The notes below the pieces were generated by a model. The model saw nothing but the letters and a program-made list of their open reading frames with translations. It ran no database searches and was not told the DNA's origin. The position numbers were made by a program, and so were the translations under genes. Shown in pieces: positions 48,642-58,053 of a DNA stretch of 64,000 bases; the first letter of the stretch is position 1; each line of letters opens with the position of its first letter. Origin of the DNA: Chloroflexota bacterium (lineage in GTDB: Bacteria; Chloroflexota; Anaerolineae; Anaerolineales; UBA4823); assembly GCA_029782365.1 (NCBI GenBank), contig JAKOUW010000009.1:124001-188000 (forward strand), written 5' to 3'.

Positions 48642-50144
48642 TTAGCTGCCTTTTTTGATCTGCAAACGCTCTAAACCATGCAAGATGTTGGCTTGCTGCA
48701 TCATCGTCTTATAAATGGTATCGGCCTGGAAATTGGCCAACATTAACAAAGAAATACCTTTATCGATCCCGATCACGTCGCTGTCAAACCAATTTTTACT
48801 CAGGTTAAACGCATCGAAAAAACCGTATTTCCCCTTGAGCTGGTCGAGGGAATAATAATAGCGCAAAGCGCGCTGGGCTTGCTCGGGAGCAAAAACAATC
48901 GAACCGATTGCTCCATAGGGCGGCAGGGTGTCATCAACCACATGCTGTTTGTTGTCAAAACCGGAGGGCGGCGCTCCGTATAAGCCGTTGTAACCTCCCG
49001 GCCCATCGCAGGCTGAGAGCCCCCAGGCATTCGGGCCAAGCGTCTTATAACTGGACTGGTTGTCGGCAGCAAAGGCAATTTGAGCGAGTGTGGCTTCGAC
49101 CGAGTTGTCAAACCAGCTCACATTGTCCTTATCGGTGTAGCCGCGGAAATCAATCCAGGCATGGCTGAACTGATATGTAAAGATAGAGCCAAACCAGGAA
49201 TGGATGAATGGTTTGCCCTGCCCATAAGCCGCCGAGTCGCGTTTGAACGTATAATACGGTGATTCACCGGTCGGATGGGTTGGCGAACCAGCGGCTAAAA
49301 CGTACAGCATGAGCTGTTCGGCGTAGAAATCCCAATGCCCTTCGAATCCTTTTTCAGGCCGGTAAGCCATGTAAAACATATTGTTCGACGCATCGAGGAA
49401 CCACGGCCAGTTTACCCCTTCGTAAAGCTGCCTGGCCTTGGTTTGCACATCTCCGCCGAAATACTGCCCGGCTGCCAGCACACCCATCATCAAGATTGCG
49501 GTATCGATGCTGGAAATCTCACTGTCCCAGGCGCGCTTGGCTGTTTTCATATCAACGAAGTGATAGAAGAAACCCTCCTGGCGATCCATTTTAAGCAGGG
49601 TATCCAGGGTTTTGCTGGCGCGTTCGGCGCCTTCCTGCCGGGTGATATACCCCTTTTCGACGCCGACCAGGTAGGCTGTCAGACCAAAACCGGTGGAGGC
49701 TGTGCTGGCAATGCCTTCCGCTCCGGGCCAGCGGTCACGCACCAGGCCGTAACCCGGGCTGGAGGGATCGCTGTTGGCATGCTCCCAGAAGAAATCGAAA
49801 GAGCCTTTCATCTCGAATGCGATGATGTCATCGATTGAGGTAGCCTGCAAGGTTTGCTGGGCGGAAGTAGCAGCAGCCGCTGCCGCCGCCTGCGTTTGCA
49901 CGGCGACCTGGGTTTGACCGCTGGCGGTCTGCTGAACAGACGCCGTCTGCGCTGCAGTCTGGGTCTGAAAGGCCGAGGCGGTTTGCTCAACGGCAGCCGT
50001 GGCAGCCGCCAGCGCAGTTTGCGCTGTGCTCGTCAGGCTGGCGTCCGGGGTAGCGACAGCGGTCGTTAGCGTTGGAGAAACTGGCGCGGCGCAGCCGCTG
50101 ATAACCAGCGCAACAACCAAGAAGAACAAAATCAGTTTATTCAC
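48642..50144 (-). CDS. GH144-type glucanase, lipoprotein copy
   Basis: A 500-residue membrane-anchored glucanase of the same family as the cytoplasmic copy. GTG 50144 is chosen because it starts a proper lipoprotein signal (LFFLVVALVISGC, lipid Cys about 18) and overlaps the permease stop by 8 bp; a frame start at 50195 would lie in the permease gene. After the Cys comes an Ala/Thr/Gln-rich linker of about 80 residues with repeated TAxQTA-like units, then the catalytic domain (IDTAILMMGVLAAGQYF, MAYRPEKG, PNAWGLSACDGPGGYNG, GIDKGISLLML). It would cut glucan outside the cell, feeding the transporters encoded upstream in the operon. Confidence 0.85.
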   Translation of the reverse strand: MNKLILFFLVVALVISGCAAPVSPTLTTAVATPDASLTSTAQTALAAATAAVEQTASAFQTQTAAQTASVQQTASGQTQVAVQTQAAAAAAATSAQQTLQATSIDDIIAFEMKGSFDFFWEHANSDPSSPGYGLVRDRWPGAEGIASTASTGFGLTAYLVGVEKGYITRQEGAERASKTLDTLLKMDRQEGFFYHFVDMKTAKRAWDSEISSIDTAILMMGVLAAGQYFGGDVQTKARQLYEGVNWPWFLDASNNMFYMAYRPEKGFEGHWDFYAEQLMLYVLAAGSPTHPTGESPYYTFKRDSAAYGQGKPFIHSWFGSIFTYQFSHAWIDFRGYTDKDNVSWFDNSVEATLAQIAFAADNQSSYKTLGPNAWGLSACDGPGGYNGLYGAPPSGFDNKQHVVDDTLPPYGAIGSIVFAPEQAQRALRYYYSLDQLKGKYGFFDAFNLSKNWFDSDVIGIDKGISLLMLANFQADTIYKTMMQQANILHGLERLQIKKGS

Positions 50145-51072
50145 CAGTAATGCCGGTCCTCTCAATGGATTCAACAAACCACCTCTGCATGACAAAATAC
50201 ATCAAAAGCAGTGGAAGAATGTTCAAGAATGTGCCGCTCAACTTGACTGCTTCGTTCAGACGATCGAATAAATTGACCGTTCCAGATGGGTAGAGATTTT
50301 CATACGCCTGCACAAACTTGGACAGCTGCATTGGCAGGGTCTGGATGCCGCCTTCCAGGAAAATGACTGTCATGTAAGTCTCGTTCCAATACCAGACGGT
50401 CGAAAAGAGGATTGAAATCACAAAGGAAGGAACGGCAGCAGGCAGAGCGATTTGCAGGAAGATTTTCAAGTCGGAAGCGCCATCCAGCCGGGCAGCTTCT
50501 TCCAACACTTTGGGCAGTGAGACAAAAGTCTGGTAGAAGATCAGGATGAATATAGCGCTTTTAAAACCCTGGCCGAAAATTGCCGGCAGGATCAGAGAGG
50601 AGATATTTCCAAGTAAGCCGTACTGCTTATAAGTCAGCATCTGCGGGATGATTGTATTTTGGGCAGGGATGATAAACGTTGCCAGGATGAAGATAAAAAT
50701 CAAATTTTTTCCCCAAAAGCGATAGCGCGCCAACCCATAACCAACCACGGAACAAACCGCTGCCTGGATGAGCGAAGGAACCAAACTGACCACGATCGAG
50801 TTCATCAGGGTCGTTGGGTAATTTAACACCTGGAAGGCCTTGGTATAGTTGCCCAGGAAGAGCTCTGTCGGCACCCACTGCACCATTGGATTGAGCAGGT
50901 CCGATGGGCTTTTCATGCTGGTGACGAACATAAACAACAGCGGGTAAAGATAGACGAAACCAATGGCGATGAGCAGCATGTAGAGAATTATCGTAAAGAT
51001 CACGCCATAATGGGTGCGATCCCCCAAGAAAAAAACTTTCAATTTGTCCTGGATTAAAGTTTTCATAATCAT
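50137..51072 (-). CDS. sugar ABC transporter permease, MalG type (pair 2)
   Basis: Integral membrane subunit of a carbohydrate importer, 311 residues, six transmembrane helices. The cytoplasmic EAA loop that docks the ATPase reads EEAARLDGASDLKIFLQIALP near 190-210. AAAGG precedes ATG 51072. It is the partner of the permease gene 7 bp upstream. The stop overlaps the start of the GH144 lipoprotein gene. No ATPase gene is present in the locus. Confidence 0.92.
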   Translation of the reverse strand: MIMKTLIQDKLKVFFLGDRTHYGVIFTIILYMLLIAIGFVYLYPLLFMFVTSMKSPSDLLNPMVQWVPTELFLGNYTKAFQVLNYPTTLMNSIVVSLVPSLIQAAVCSVVGYGLARYRFWGKNLIFIFILATFIIPAQNTIIPQMLTYKQYGLLGNISSLILPAIFGQGFKSAIFILIFYQTFVSLPKVLEEAARLDGASDLKIFLQIALPAAVPSFVISILFSTVWYWNETYMTVIFLEGGIQTLPMQLSKFVQAYENLYPSGTVNLFDRLNEAVKLSGTFLNILPLLLMYFVMQRWFVESIERTGITGE

Positions 51073-51079
51073 GCTGCCT

Positions 51080-51970
51080 TTAGTTGTATTTCTTTTCGGT
51101 GCGCACGTTCATAAGCAGGTAAACAATTGCCAGCACCAACACCAGAACAAAGAAATACAGAAAAGACATGGCGCTGGCATATCCTATCCCGCCCTGCACT
51201 GCATATGTTTGGTTGTAGACATATTTGATCACTTTATTTTCCGAAAAATGCGACAGTGTGATCACCGTATAAATGGCTACGATCATGGTGGTGGTGGACA
51301 GGGACGGCAGGGTGATTTTCCAGAAAGATTCCCAGGCCGAAGCGCCGTCAATCGCTGCGGCTTCGTAGACGCTCTTGTCAATCTTCTGCAGGCTGGCGAG
51401 ATAGATCAGGATTTGCACGCCGGAAAACCACAGGATCAGGATAAAGGAGGTCAGAAGGTACTGGATCGGGGTTTGTAAATAGCGCGGCAGTTGAGCCAAA
51501 AAATCAGCTACCGCAGGGGAATTGGCAATTCCCGGCGCGGAGGTGGCACCCTGGGAGGTTAGTTCTTGGATGACCGGCCCGCTGGTGATCACCACCGGCA
51601 GGAAAAAAATCGTTCGGAAGATCCCCTTGCCGCGGAAGTTCAGGTTCAAGAACATGGCAATGATCAGTGAAAAGATCAAGACGATAGGCACAGATACCAG
51701 GGTCTCCACCAGATAACTGATCAACAGCTCCACAAAGGTCGGATCAGTAAACAAAGCCCGGGTGTAATTTGCCCATTGAACAAATACAAGGTCAATGGTA
51801 GTAGCGGTGACTGTAACCTTGTTCAGGCTGTACAGAAAGGTCTGGATCAACGGAATGAAGGTAAATAAAGCGAAACCAACCACCCAGATCAGCACGAAGG
51901 CATAGCCGTACAAAGCCTCCCTGGTGCTGTGCCGCATTTCATTCTTACGCAGGACATTCATCAGATTCAT
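51080..51970 (-). CDS. sugar ABC transporter permease, MalF type (pair 2)
   Basis: A 296-residue permease subunit with six membrane helices; the EAA loop reads YEAAAIDGASAWESFWKITLP near 200-220. ATG 51970 overlaps the stop of the DUF5696-like gene as ATGA, and its partner permease follows by 7 bp. An extracytoplasmic insert between helices 3 and 4 (ELTSQGATSAPGIANSPAVADFLAQ) is somewhat longer than usual. Confidence 0.92.
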   Translation of the reverse strand: MNLMNVLRKNEMRHSTREALYGYAFVLIWVVGFALFTFIPLIQTFLYSLNKVTVTATTIDLVFVQWANYTRALFTDPTFVELLISYLVETLVSVPIVLIFSLIIAMFLNLNFRGKGIFRTIFFLPVVITSGPVIQELTSQGATSAPGIANSPAVADFLAQLPRYLQTPIQYLLTSFILILWFSGVQILIYLASLQKIDKSVYEAAAIDGASAWESFWKITLPSLSTTTMIVAIYTVITLSHFSENKVIKYVYNQTYAVQGGIGYASAMSFLYFFVLVLVLAIVYLLMNVRTEKKYN

Positions 51971-54189
51971 GGTTTCACCTCTCTGATCACAGCATCTTTG
52001 GCATTGACCATCACGCCACCGGCGGAATAGGGCGTATCGTTGTAATTGACCAGGATTTGTTTACCGTTGGCGTAGGTTGTGGCGGTGACGCCTGCCGCCA
52101 AAACCTGGCGGGCGACAATTGGTTGGCCCTTGACTGGTCCCAACAGGTTATTCAGCCATTGGTATGTTTGTTTGACTTCCGCCCCCCACTGCGGGTAGGA
52201 GGACGTATAGATCCAATTTGAGCTGGTATTCAAAATTTTTGCCGTGACATCATTGGTCAAGAAATAGGCAGGGTAAACGCCAAAATCAACCTGTCGCAAT
52301 AAATCATCCTGGATGGATGAAGAAAAATTCAGGGCAGGCCCGTAATATGGCACATAGCCCGCCATAACAATCTGCAAGAACGGCACCAGGTCAGTCGTGT
52401 AAATGTAGCCACTGTCCGTCAGGGGCATGTCATAATAAGCCTTCATTGCCCCAAACATATAATCATTGGGTTGGTAAAAGGCAGTGCTGGCGGTGCTGTC
52501 TGCCAGCAGTTTTTGATACCTGGCGATCGCATCTTCGCGATTCAAGAAATGATTGTTCTTAAAATCGCTGTATAAGATTGAGCCGAGACCATCCAACGCC
52601 AGGCCTGCTTTTATCTTGTCAACGACATCTTTGCTAAGCGAGTTGTAATTTCGGCTAAGCGTCTCATAGTTAAAATAATAGTTGACCTTATTCCGGTTGT
52701 ATCCGATCAGATTGACATTGGTGATTGCCATCGCCAGGTCATTGCGGGCAGAATACCCGCCTTCATCGCGCAGGGCGGCCTGAGGATCCAGGTATAAGTA
52801 GAAGTTCCCGCCGCCAGCAGTTACCTGCTCACTCAAGGAGCGCAGCTGGTCCAGGTTGCCCAGCCCGCCATCTATTCTTAGCGAATTTGGCGGCATGCTC
52901 GATGCGCCCAACGGCTGCCAGCCGTAATAGACTACATCCAGGTTTTTCAGGCCGATTTGTTTAAGGATGTCGCTCATCTGGTTTACGGTGGTCATAGAAA
53001 TCAGGCGGTACCACAACAATACTTTTTCCTTATCACCGCCCAAGAATTCCAGGCGCAGCCCGATATCGCCGCTTTGCGCGGGCAGTTTATGGAACACCCC
53101 CTGGTCAATCAGGTACTGCTGATAGCTCCGGGCCATGCCGACATAATCGCTTTCATCTCCAGTGAGAAAGCGATAATGCATGCGAACATCGAACTTATTG
53201 GTGGCATGCTGGATCGTGGTGACGCCATCGCCAGAGCGATTGGTCGCCTGGTAGTAGCTTTCGTTGTAGACAAAAGCGTTGAATATGAAATTAAAATTGG
53301 TGATAATTCCTGAAGGGTGCGCCTGGACTTCACCGTATGAAGCGCCTTTTTCGACTATGGCAATATAACCATTTTGTTTATAGCCGTGCACCATACCGAT
53401 CACCGGGATAGAAATTTTGAAGGCCCGGTTGATCGTAGGATCGAATGGCATCGTCGCAATCATGCCCAGGTCGGCGCCGTAGTAGCGCGCATAAAGCATG
53501 TTCTTGGCTTTGGTGGCGTCGCTGAACCGCACAAGGCTGCCAGGACCATCGGGAATAAACATGTAGCCAGGCACTTCTCCGGCGCGGGTAGCGCCAAAAA
53601 ATGGATAAACGTACAGCAGGCCAAGTTTGAAATCGGAATTTTCCTGTTTAATAGAGGAGAAGGGCACATCCACGCTCACACCCGTAGGCTCCAGGCGCAC
53701 TGTAACGCCCACGGTGATGGAAAAATCGGTAAAGGTCACCAATCCCTCGAATCCCTGGTCGATGGTTTTGAAATCGATCGTGGTTTTCGAATTTGTGATA
53801 GAGATGCGTTTGTTAACAGCCTTGGGGTCGAGATAATCGATGCTGATCCCGCTCTTAGCAAAGGCTGCCCACGACTTGTTCAGCCGGTCGGTTGCCCCCG
53901 GCTTATCCAAGCCGGAATGCCAGACATATCCACTGCGTTTATCGACCACCTTGAACGCCAGGCTGGTCTTGTCTGCAAATAACTTAAAATTGTCATTTTC
54001 TCCTACCAGCGTATATGAATCCGGGATGGTCTGGTTGATTTTCCAATCGGTGTTAACCTGGTCGATTTGGGTAAACTGGTTCGAAGAAACCTCAGCCGTT
54101 TGTGCCTGGGCGGACTGTGGTACAGTGTTTAATCCCAGGAGCAAAATAATGACCCATAGTATCTGGAAAATTTGCTTTATCTTAGCCAC
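51967..54189 (-). CDS. secreted DUF5696-like protein, putative glycosidase fold
   Basis: A 740-residue exported protein with no firm function. GTG 54189 has a strong AGGAGGT upstream and overlaps the previous gene by 8 bp. Residues 1-30 are a signal peptide ending AQA. Residues 60-345 look like a large beta-sandwich of the galactose-mutarotase kind that precedes many barrel glycosidases. Residues 375-645 fit a TIM barrel, with possible catalytic acids in FYLYLDPQ (Asp468) and [12 protein letters not shown] (Asp533, Asp542). The tail 700-740 is a short beta domain. I match it to DUF5696 from memory. Its place between a transporter and glucanase genes points to carbohydrate binding or cleavage at the cell surface. 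Confidence 0.72.
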   Translation of the reverse strand: MAKIKQIFQILWVIILLLGLNTVPQSAQAQTAEVSSNQFTQIDQVNTDWKINQTIPDSYTLVGENDNFKLFADKTSLAFKVVDKRSGYVWHSGLDKPGATDRLNKSWAAFAKSGISIDYLDPKAVNKRISITNSKTTIDFKTIDQGFEGLVTFTDFSITVGVTVRLEPTGVSVDVPFSSIKQENSDFKLGLLYVYPFFGATRAGEVPGYMFIPDGPGSLVRFSDATKAKNMLYARYYGADLGMIATMPFDPTINRAFKISIPVIGMVHGYKQNGYIAIVEKGASYGEVQAHPSGIITNFNFIFNAFVYNESYYQATNRSGDGVTTIQHATNKFDVRMHYRFLTGDESDYVGMARSYQQYLIDQGVFHKLPAQSGDIGLRLEFLGGDKEKVLLWYRLISMTTVNQMSDILKQIGLKNLDVVYYGWQPLGASSMPPNSLRIDGGLGNLDQLRSLSEQVTAGGGNFYLYLDPQAALRDEGGYSARNDLAMAITNVNLIGYNRNKVNYYFNYETLSRNYNSLSKDVVDKIKAGLALDGLGSILYSDFKNNHFLNREDAIARYQKLLADSTASTAFYQPNDYMFGAMKAYYDMPLTDSGYIYTTDLVPFLQIVMAGYVPYYGPALNFSSSIQDDLLRQVDFGVYPAYFLTNDVTAKILNTSSNWIYTSSYPQWGAEVKQTYQWLNNLLGPVKGQPIVARQVLAAGVTATTYANGKQILVNYNDTPYSAGGVMVNAKDAVIREVKP

Positions 54190-56206
54190 GTAAGCCTACC
54201 TCCTGTATGATCGCCGAAATAAAATCAAACAGTTGGTTGAACAGGACATATAAGATATATCCAGTCAGCACGAACAAACCCATGGTAAACAGGGTGATCA
54301 ACACGTTTTTGACTGTTTCTGAAAAGGTGTAATTGTGTATTTCTTTCACCATGATAACCAGCATCATACCCACCCAGAACCAAATCAGGTTTTGAGTGAA
54401 GGAGTAAATGAACACCTCGTTCAGAGTCAAAACGTTCGATACCAGCGCCAGAGGTAGGGCAAACAGTGCATACGGGAAGAGACTGTATGCGCTGCCGATG
54501 ACCACATCCCGTACGCGGCCTTCGCCATCACTGATGGTTGATACCAAGTAGTTGGCTGCATTCCAGATGCCGATCAACAAGAGGACAATCAGAATCTCGT
54601 TCTCGACATGAATGTACACAGTGGAGCTGTACGGGCTAAAGGTGAACCCGGTCACGTACAGCGACAGCACTCGCACCACCACTACCCAGGCATAAATTGC
54701 CAGAGCAAAAGCCAGGCTACCGCGCTCGTTTTTCTTGATGTAATAGAAGCTGTCGGCTGGCTGCTTAATGAAGCGGAACATGAAGACAAAGTCATCGATC
54801 GGTTTTATGCGCTGCAGGCCGCGCAGCCAATTCCGCACAGGATCCAGCCATTTACGGCGGCGTTCAAAATACCCAAAGACGCTGGAAGCCACCCACAGGC
54901 CAAATAAACTCAAGATGGCTGGCGAAAGGTACTGCTGCAGTACTTGATTGCGCAGCTCCCAATAGGCTTGAGAATAACCGGCTTTATCTTCGGCGTAGCG
55001 ATAAGAATTTAGAGCGTCAGGATAATCACTCTTCTTGAAGTAAGCGTCAGCAATCGCCTGGTAAGACATGATAAACGAGCCGTTGAAGTTGAGCACATCT
55101 TGAAAATAAGGCATTGCTTCGGTATAGAACCCTTCCATATACAACCGCACACCTTCGTGAACTTTCTTAGCAAATGCGGTCGTTTGATAGACCACGATAG
55201 CGTTCTTGTCTTTATCGAGCACGTACACAAAATCCTGGTCGCGTTCGATGGCGGTCGGGTTCATCAAGGTGCCCAGGCGCTGGTCACCAGCATCTTTAGC
55301 GCCAAAAATAAATAATAATGTGCCGTTCTGGTCATATTCCCAAATTACGCCGTTAGCGTCTACTGCTAACAGCAAGCCGTCATCGCTGACGTTAATATCC
55401 CGGAAGGAGGTCGATCCATAGACATCAGGAAAAATGTTCTTGCCAGAAATAGTGAATTTGCGGATGGATTGAAAACGATTCGTCCCTGCGGTGATCGAAT
55501 AAACCAGCGATTGGCTGTCTATGGCGATATTGGAGGGCGAGGCCGCTTCGTTCTTAATGAACTGGTCAAGCTGTTCTTTGGTCAAGAACATTCTCTGCAA
55601 AATCATCTTCAATGACATTTCCGAAGTGTTGGCCCCGAAATAGCCGATGAAATTACCGTTTGTGTTCATCTGGACAATGCCGTTGACGGAGCCTTCACTG
55701 ATGATGTAGAGATTCTTCCGCAAGTCCACCGCGATCTTGCGCGGCAGAAATTCGCGGGTCTTGCCGAATAACGGCTCACTCGGCCGGCCAAATTCCTTGA
55801 TCAGGTTGCCGTTTGCATCCAGGATGATGACGGTATTTTTCTTGGAATCGGTGATGTACATGATGCCTTTTTCATCCACGAAAATACCGCTGGGGTTCTG
55901 GACAATGTCTTTGCCGTAGGTGGCAACGACTTCGAAGTTCTTCAACTTCAAGATCTGCCCATCTCCGGTGTCGGCAATGTACATGTAGCCATCCGGAGCC
56001 ACAACCATATCTTCAGCATTCTGGATGGGAAGATTAATCTCAGCGTACGGCAGATAAGCGTCCTGGGTCATCACGGCGCCCCCCCCAGGCCCCAAGGCCC
56101 AGGTGGTGTAGGGCGACCCTGCTTTCACCGTGGTTGCAGGAGTAGATTTTTCGGCTATAATCCCAAAAAGGGCGAATAGGATGAGGATGCGCAGTAACTT
56201 CTTCAT
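54182..56206 (-). CDS. NHL propeller-TPR-Yip1 membrane protein
   Basis: A 674-residue fusion. A signal peptide or signal anchor spans 1-29. Residues 60-345 hold about six NHL repeats ([37 protein letters not shown]), an extracytoplasmic beta-propeller. Residues 348-425 are two TPR-like helical pairs. A helix at 428-446 crosses the membrane, a basic cytoplasmic loop follows (448-470), and 495-660 is a Yip1-type domain of four to five membrane helices. The propeller would therefore face outside, tethered to a Yip1 membrane core. It lies between permease pair 1 and the DUF5696-like gene. A role in sensing or holding substrate for the transporter is inference only. Confidence 0.82.
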   Translation of the reverse strand: MKKLLRILILFALFGIIAEKSTPATTVKAGSPYTTWALGPGGGAVMTQDAYLPYAEINLPIQNAEDMVVAPDGYMYIADTGDGQILKLKNFEVVATYGKDIVQNPSGIFVDEKGIMYITDSKKNTVIILDANGNLIKEFGRPSEPLFGKTREFLPRKIAVDLRKNLYIISEGSVNGIVQMNTNGNFIGYFGANTSEMSLKMILQRMFLTKEQLDQFIKNEAASPSNIAIDSQSLVYSITAGTNRFQSIRKFTISGKNIFPDVYGSTSFRDINVSDDGLLLAVDANGVIWEYDQNGTLLFIFGAKDAGDQRLGTLMNPTAIERDQDFVYVLDKDKNAIVVYQTTAFAKKVHEGVRLYMEGFYTEAMPYFQDVLNFNGSFIMSYQAIADAYFKKSDYPDALNSYRYAEDKAGYSQAYWELRNQVLQQYLSPAILSLFGLWVASSVFGYFERRRKWLDPVRNWLRGLQRIKPIDDFVFMFRFIKQPADSFYYIKKNERGSLAFALAIYAWVVVVRVLSLYVTGFTFSPYSSTVYIHVENEILIVLLLIGIWNAANYLVSTISDGEGRVRDVVIGSAYSLFPYALFALPLALVSNVLTLNEVFIYSFTQNLIWFWVGMMLVIMVKEIHNYTFSETVKNVLITLFTMGLFVLTGYILYVLFNQLFDFISAIIQEVGLRG

Positions 56207-56207
56207 A

Positions 56208-57113
56208 TCATTTAAGACCTGAATGAGACATGGTGCTCATGACCTGGCTTTGTAATAACACAAAGATGATTAAGTTCGGCAAAAACATGATCAGCGAAGC
56301 GGCTGCTGCGATGCCCTGCCCGGCTACGGCGTTAGCGCCTGCAGTAGATGATGTGAGCGTGGAAAGATAAAAGGCAAAAGTTTTCAGGCTTTCCGAGTTG
56401 ACATACAGCGCAGAAGTATCGGCGTTATTCCAGGTAGCCTGGAAAGTCAGGATGGCAATCGTCGCCAAAGCTGGCCGGATCATTGGTAGGATAATCGACC
56501 AGTAGATGCCCAAGTCGGTCGCTCCATCGATTTGAGCCGCCTCGATAACCTCATCGGGGATGCCATCGATAAACTGCTTGATCAAGAACAGCCCTACAGG
56601 CATAGCCAAACCGGGCAAAATATGCACTGCAAAGGTGTTCATCAAGTCCAGTTTGTCGATGATCAGGAAGCGAGGGATGGTCACCGCAATGGGCACGAAC
56701 ATCAGCGCCACGGTATTGATTGCGAAAAGGGTCTTCTTCAGCTTAAACCGCTTTTTCGAGAGAGCATACGCCGCTGTGCTGGACACAATGATCGAAGCGG
56801 CAATGGTGACCAGAGTGACCAGGATGCTGTTAAACAAGTAGCGGCTCACCGGCACGCCAGAATTCGACATCTTGGAAAACAGGTCAGAGAAATTCTTGAA
56901 AGTGGGATTAGTAACGAAGAAGCGCGGCGGATAGGCGAACAGCTCGTCCGGGGGCTTAAAAGCATGCGAGAAGATGAAAATCATTGGAAGGAGCATGAAG
57001 ACAGCCAGGGGAAGCAAGAAGGCGTAAAATTTTAGCTGGCTGACATGAAAGCCCTTGGGGTTGATCCCGCTGTTACGGATACCAGAGTAACGGCCAAACA
57101 ATCTAAGTCTCAT
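56208..57113 (-). CDS. sugar ABC transporter permease, MalG type (pair 1)
   Basis: A 301-residue permease subunit. ATG 57113 with AGGCGG upstream is preferred to a TTG at 57140 that overlaps the previous gene. It has six helices; the EAA loop reads [20 protein letters not shown] near 190-210. The stop is one base from the start of the NHL-Yip1 gene. Together with the gene 10 bp upstream it forms the membrane channel most likely used by the giant binding protein. Confidence 0.91.
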   Translation of the reverse strand: MRLRLFGRYSGIRNSGINPKGFHVSQLKFYAFLLPLAVFMLLPMIFIFSHAFKPPDELFAYPPRFFVTNPTFKNFSDLFSKMSNSGVPVSRYLFNSILVTLVTIAASIIVSSTAAYALSKKRFKLKKTLFAINTVALMFVPIAVTIPRFLIIDKLDLMNTFAVHILPGLAMPVGLFLIKQFIDGIPDEVIEAAQIDGATDLGIYWSIILPMIRPALATIAILTFQATWNNADTSALYVNSESLKTFAFYLSTLTSSTAGANAVAGQGIAAAASLIMFLPNLIIFVLLQSQVMSTMSHSGLK

Positions 57114-57123
57114 AGGTCGCCGC

Positions 57124-58053
57124 CTAATTATCACTGGCAAATAACCGGTTGGACAACCGGGTAAACAAGAGCACCATCAACAACAACACCACTGAAACCG
57201 CGGCGGCATAACCCATTTCATAACGCAAAAAGCCATAATCTTCGATGTGATTGACGATCAATTGACCCGCATACTGCGGCGTCGGGTTGGTGCCTGAAAG
57301 TGTGACGCCGATGGCGCCAGCCTGGAAAGTGCCGACGATCGCCATCACAGCGCCGAACAACATCTGTGGTTTCATCGAAGGGATGGTGATGTTCACGATT
57401 TCCTGGAAACGGTTGCTGATGCCGTCCAAAGCGCCGGCTTCATACATCTCCGGGTTGATCTCCAGGATCCCTGCCAGCATCGCCAGGAAACCGACCCCCA
57501 TACTGCTCCACAGCGTAACGATAATCATAATCGTCATCAGATACTGAGGCGATTGCAGCCACTGGATGGGCTCCTGAATAACCCGCAAGCCTAATAAGAA
57601 ACTGTTGAGATAACCGTTCTGGTCGCCGCTAAAAAGGGTCTTCCAAACCACTGTCATGGCAACGCCAGTGGTCATAGAAGGGGAATATAAAATCAAGGCA
57701 AAGAGCGTGCGGGGCAGCTTCGGGAGCTGAGCCAGCATCCAGGCCAGCATAAAGGAAAGTACATAGCCTCCAGGGCCGACGATTACGGCGAACTGGATTG
57801 TGTTGGGCAGGACGTATTTCATAAAAATATCGTCCTGGGTCAGCAAGACTATATAGTTTCTCAAACCGTTGAAGGTAGGCAACTGGATTGTGTCGAAAAA
57901 GGTGAACGACAGCAGGAATGCTACGAGTACAGGCACCACGATAAAGGTGATGAACAGCAGGGCGTACATCGCCAGGAAACCATAAGCGCTGCCTTCTTTG
58001 TAAAGCCACTGGCTAAGCCCGGAGCGGCTGGAAGTAAGAGTGTTATTTTGCAT
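57124..58053 (-). CDS. sugar ABC transporter permease, MalF type (pair 1)
   Basis: A 309-residue permease subunit with six membrane helices. The EAA loop reads [22 protein letters not shown] near 205-225. ATG 58053 overlaps the end of the binding-protein gene by 11 bp, which indicates coupled translation. Confidence 0.92.
   Translation of the reverse strand: MQNNTLTSSRSGLSQWLYKEGSAYGFLAMYALLFITFIVVPVLVAFLLSFTFFDTIQLPTFNGLRNYIVLLTQDDIFMKYVLPNTIQFAVIVGPGGYVLSFMLAWMLAQLPKLPRTLFALILYSPSMTTGVAMTVVWKTLFSGDQNGYLNSFLLGLRVIQEPIQWLQSPQYLMTIMIIVTLWSSMGVGFLAMLAGILEINPEMYEAGALDGISNRFQEIVNITIPSMKPQMLFGAVMAIVGTFQAGAIGVTLSGTNPTPQYAGQLIVNHIEDYGFLRYEMGYAAAVSVVLLLMVLLFTRLSNRLFASDN

Noticed and set aside
49854..50069. 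Arg/Gly-rich plus-strand frame near 50 kb
   Set aside because: It is the complement of the Ala/Thr/Gln linker of the GH144 lipoprotein; its bias follows from that repeat.
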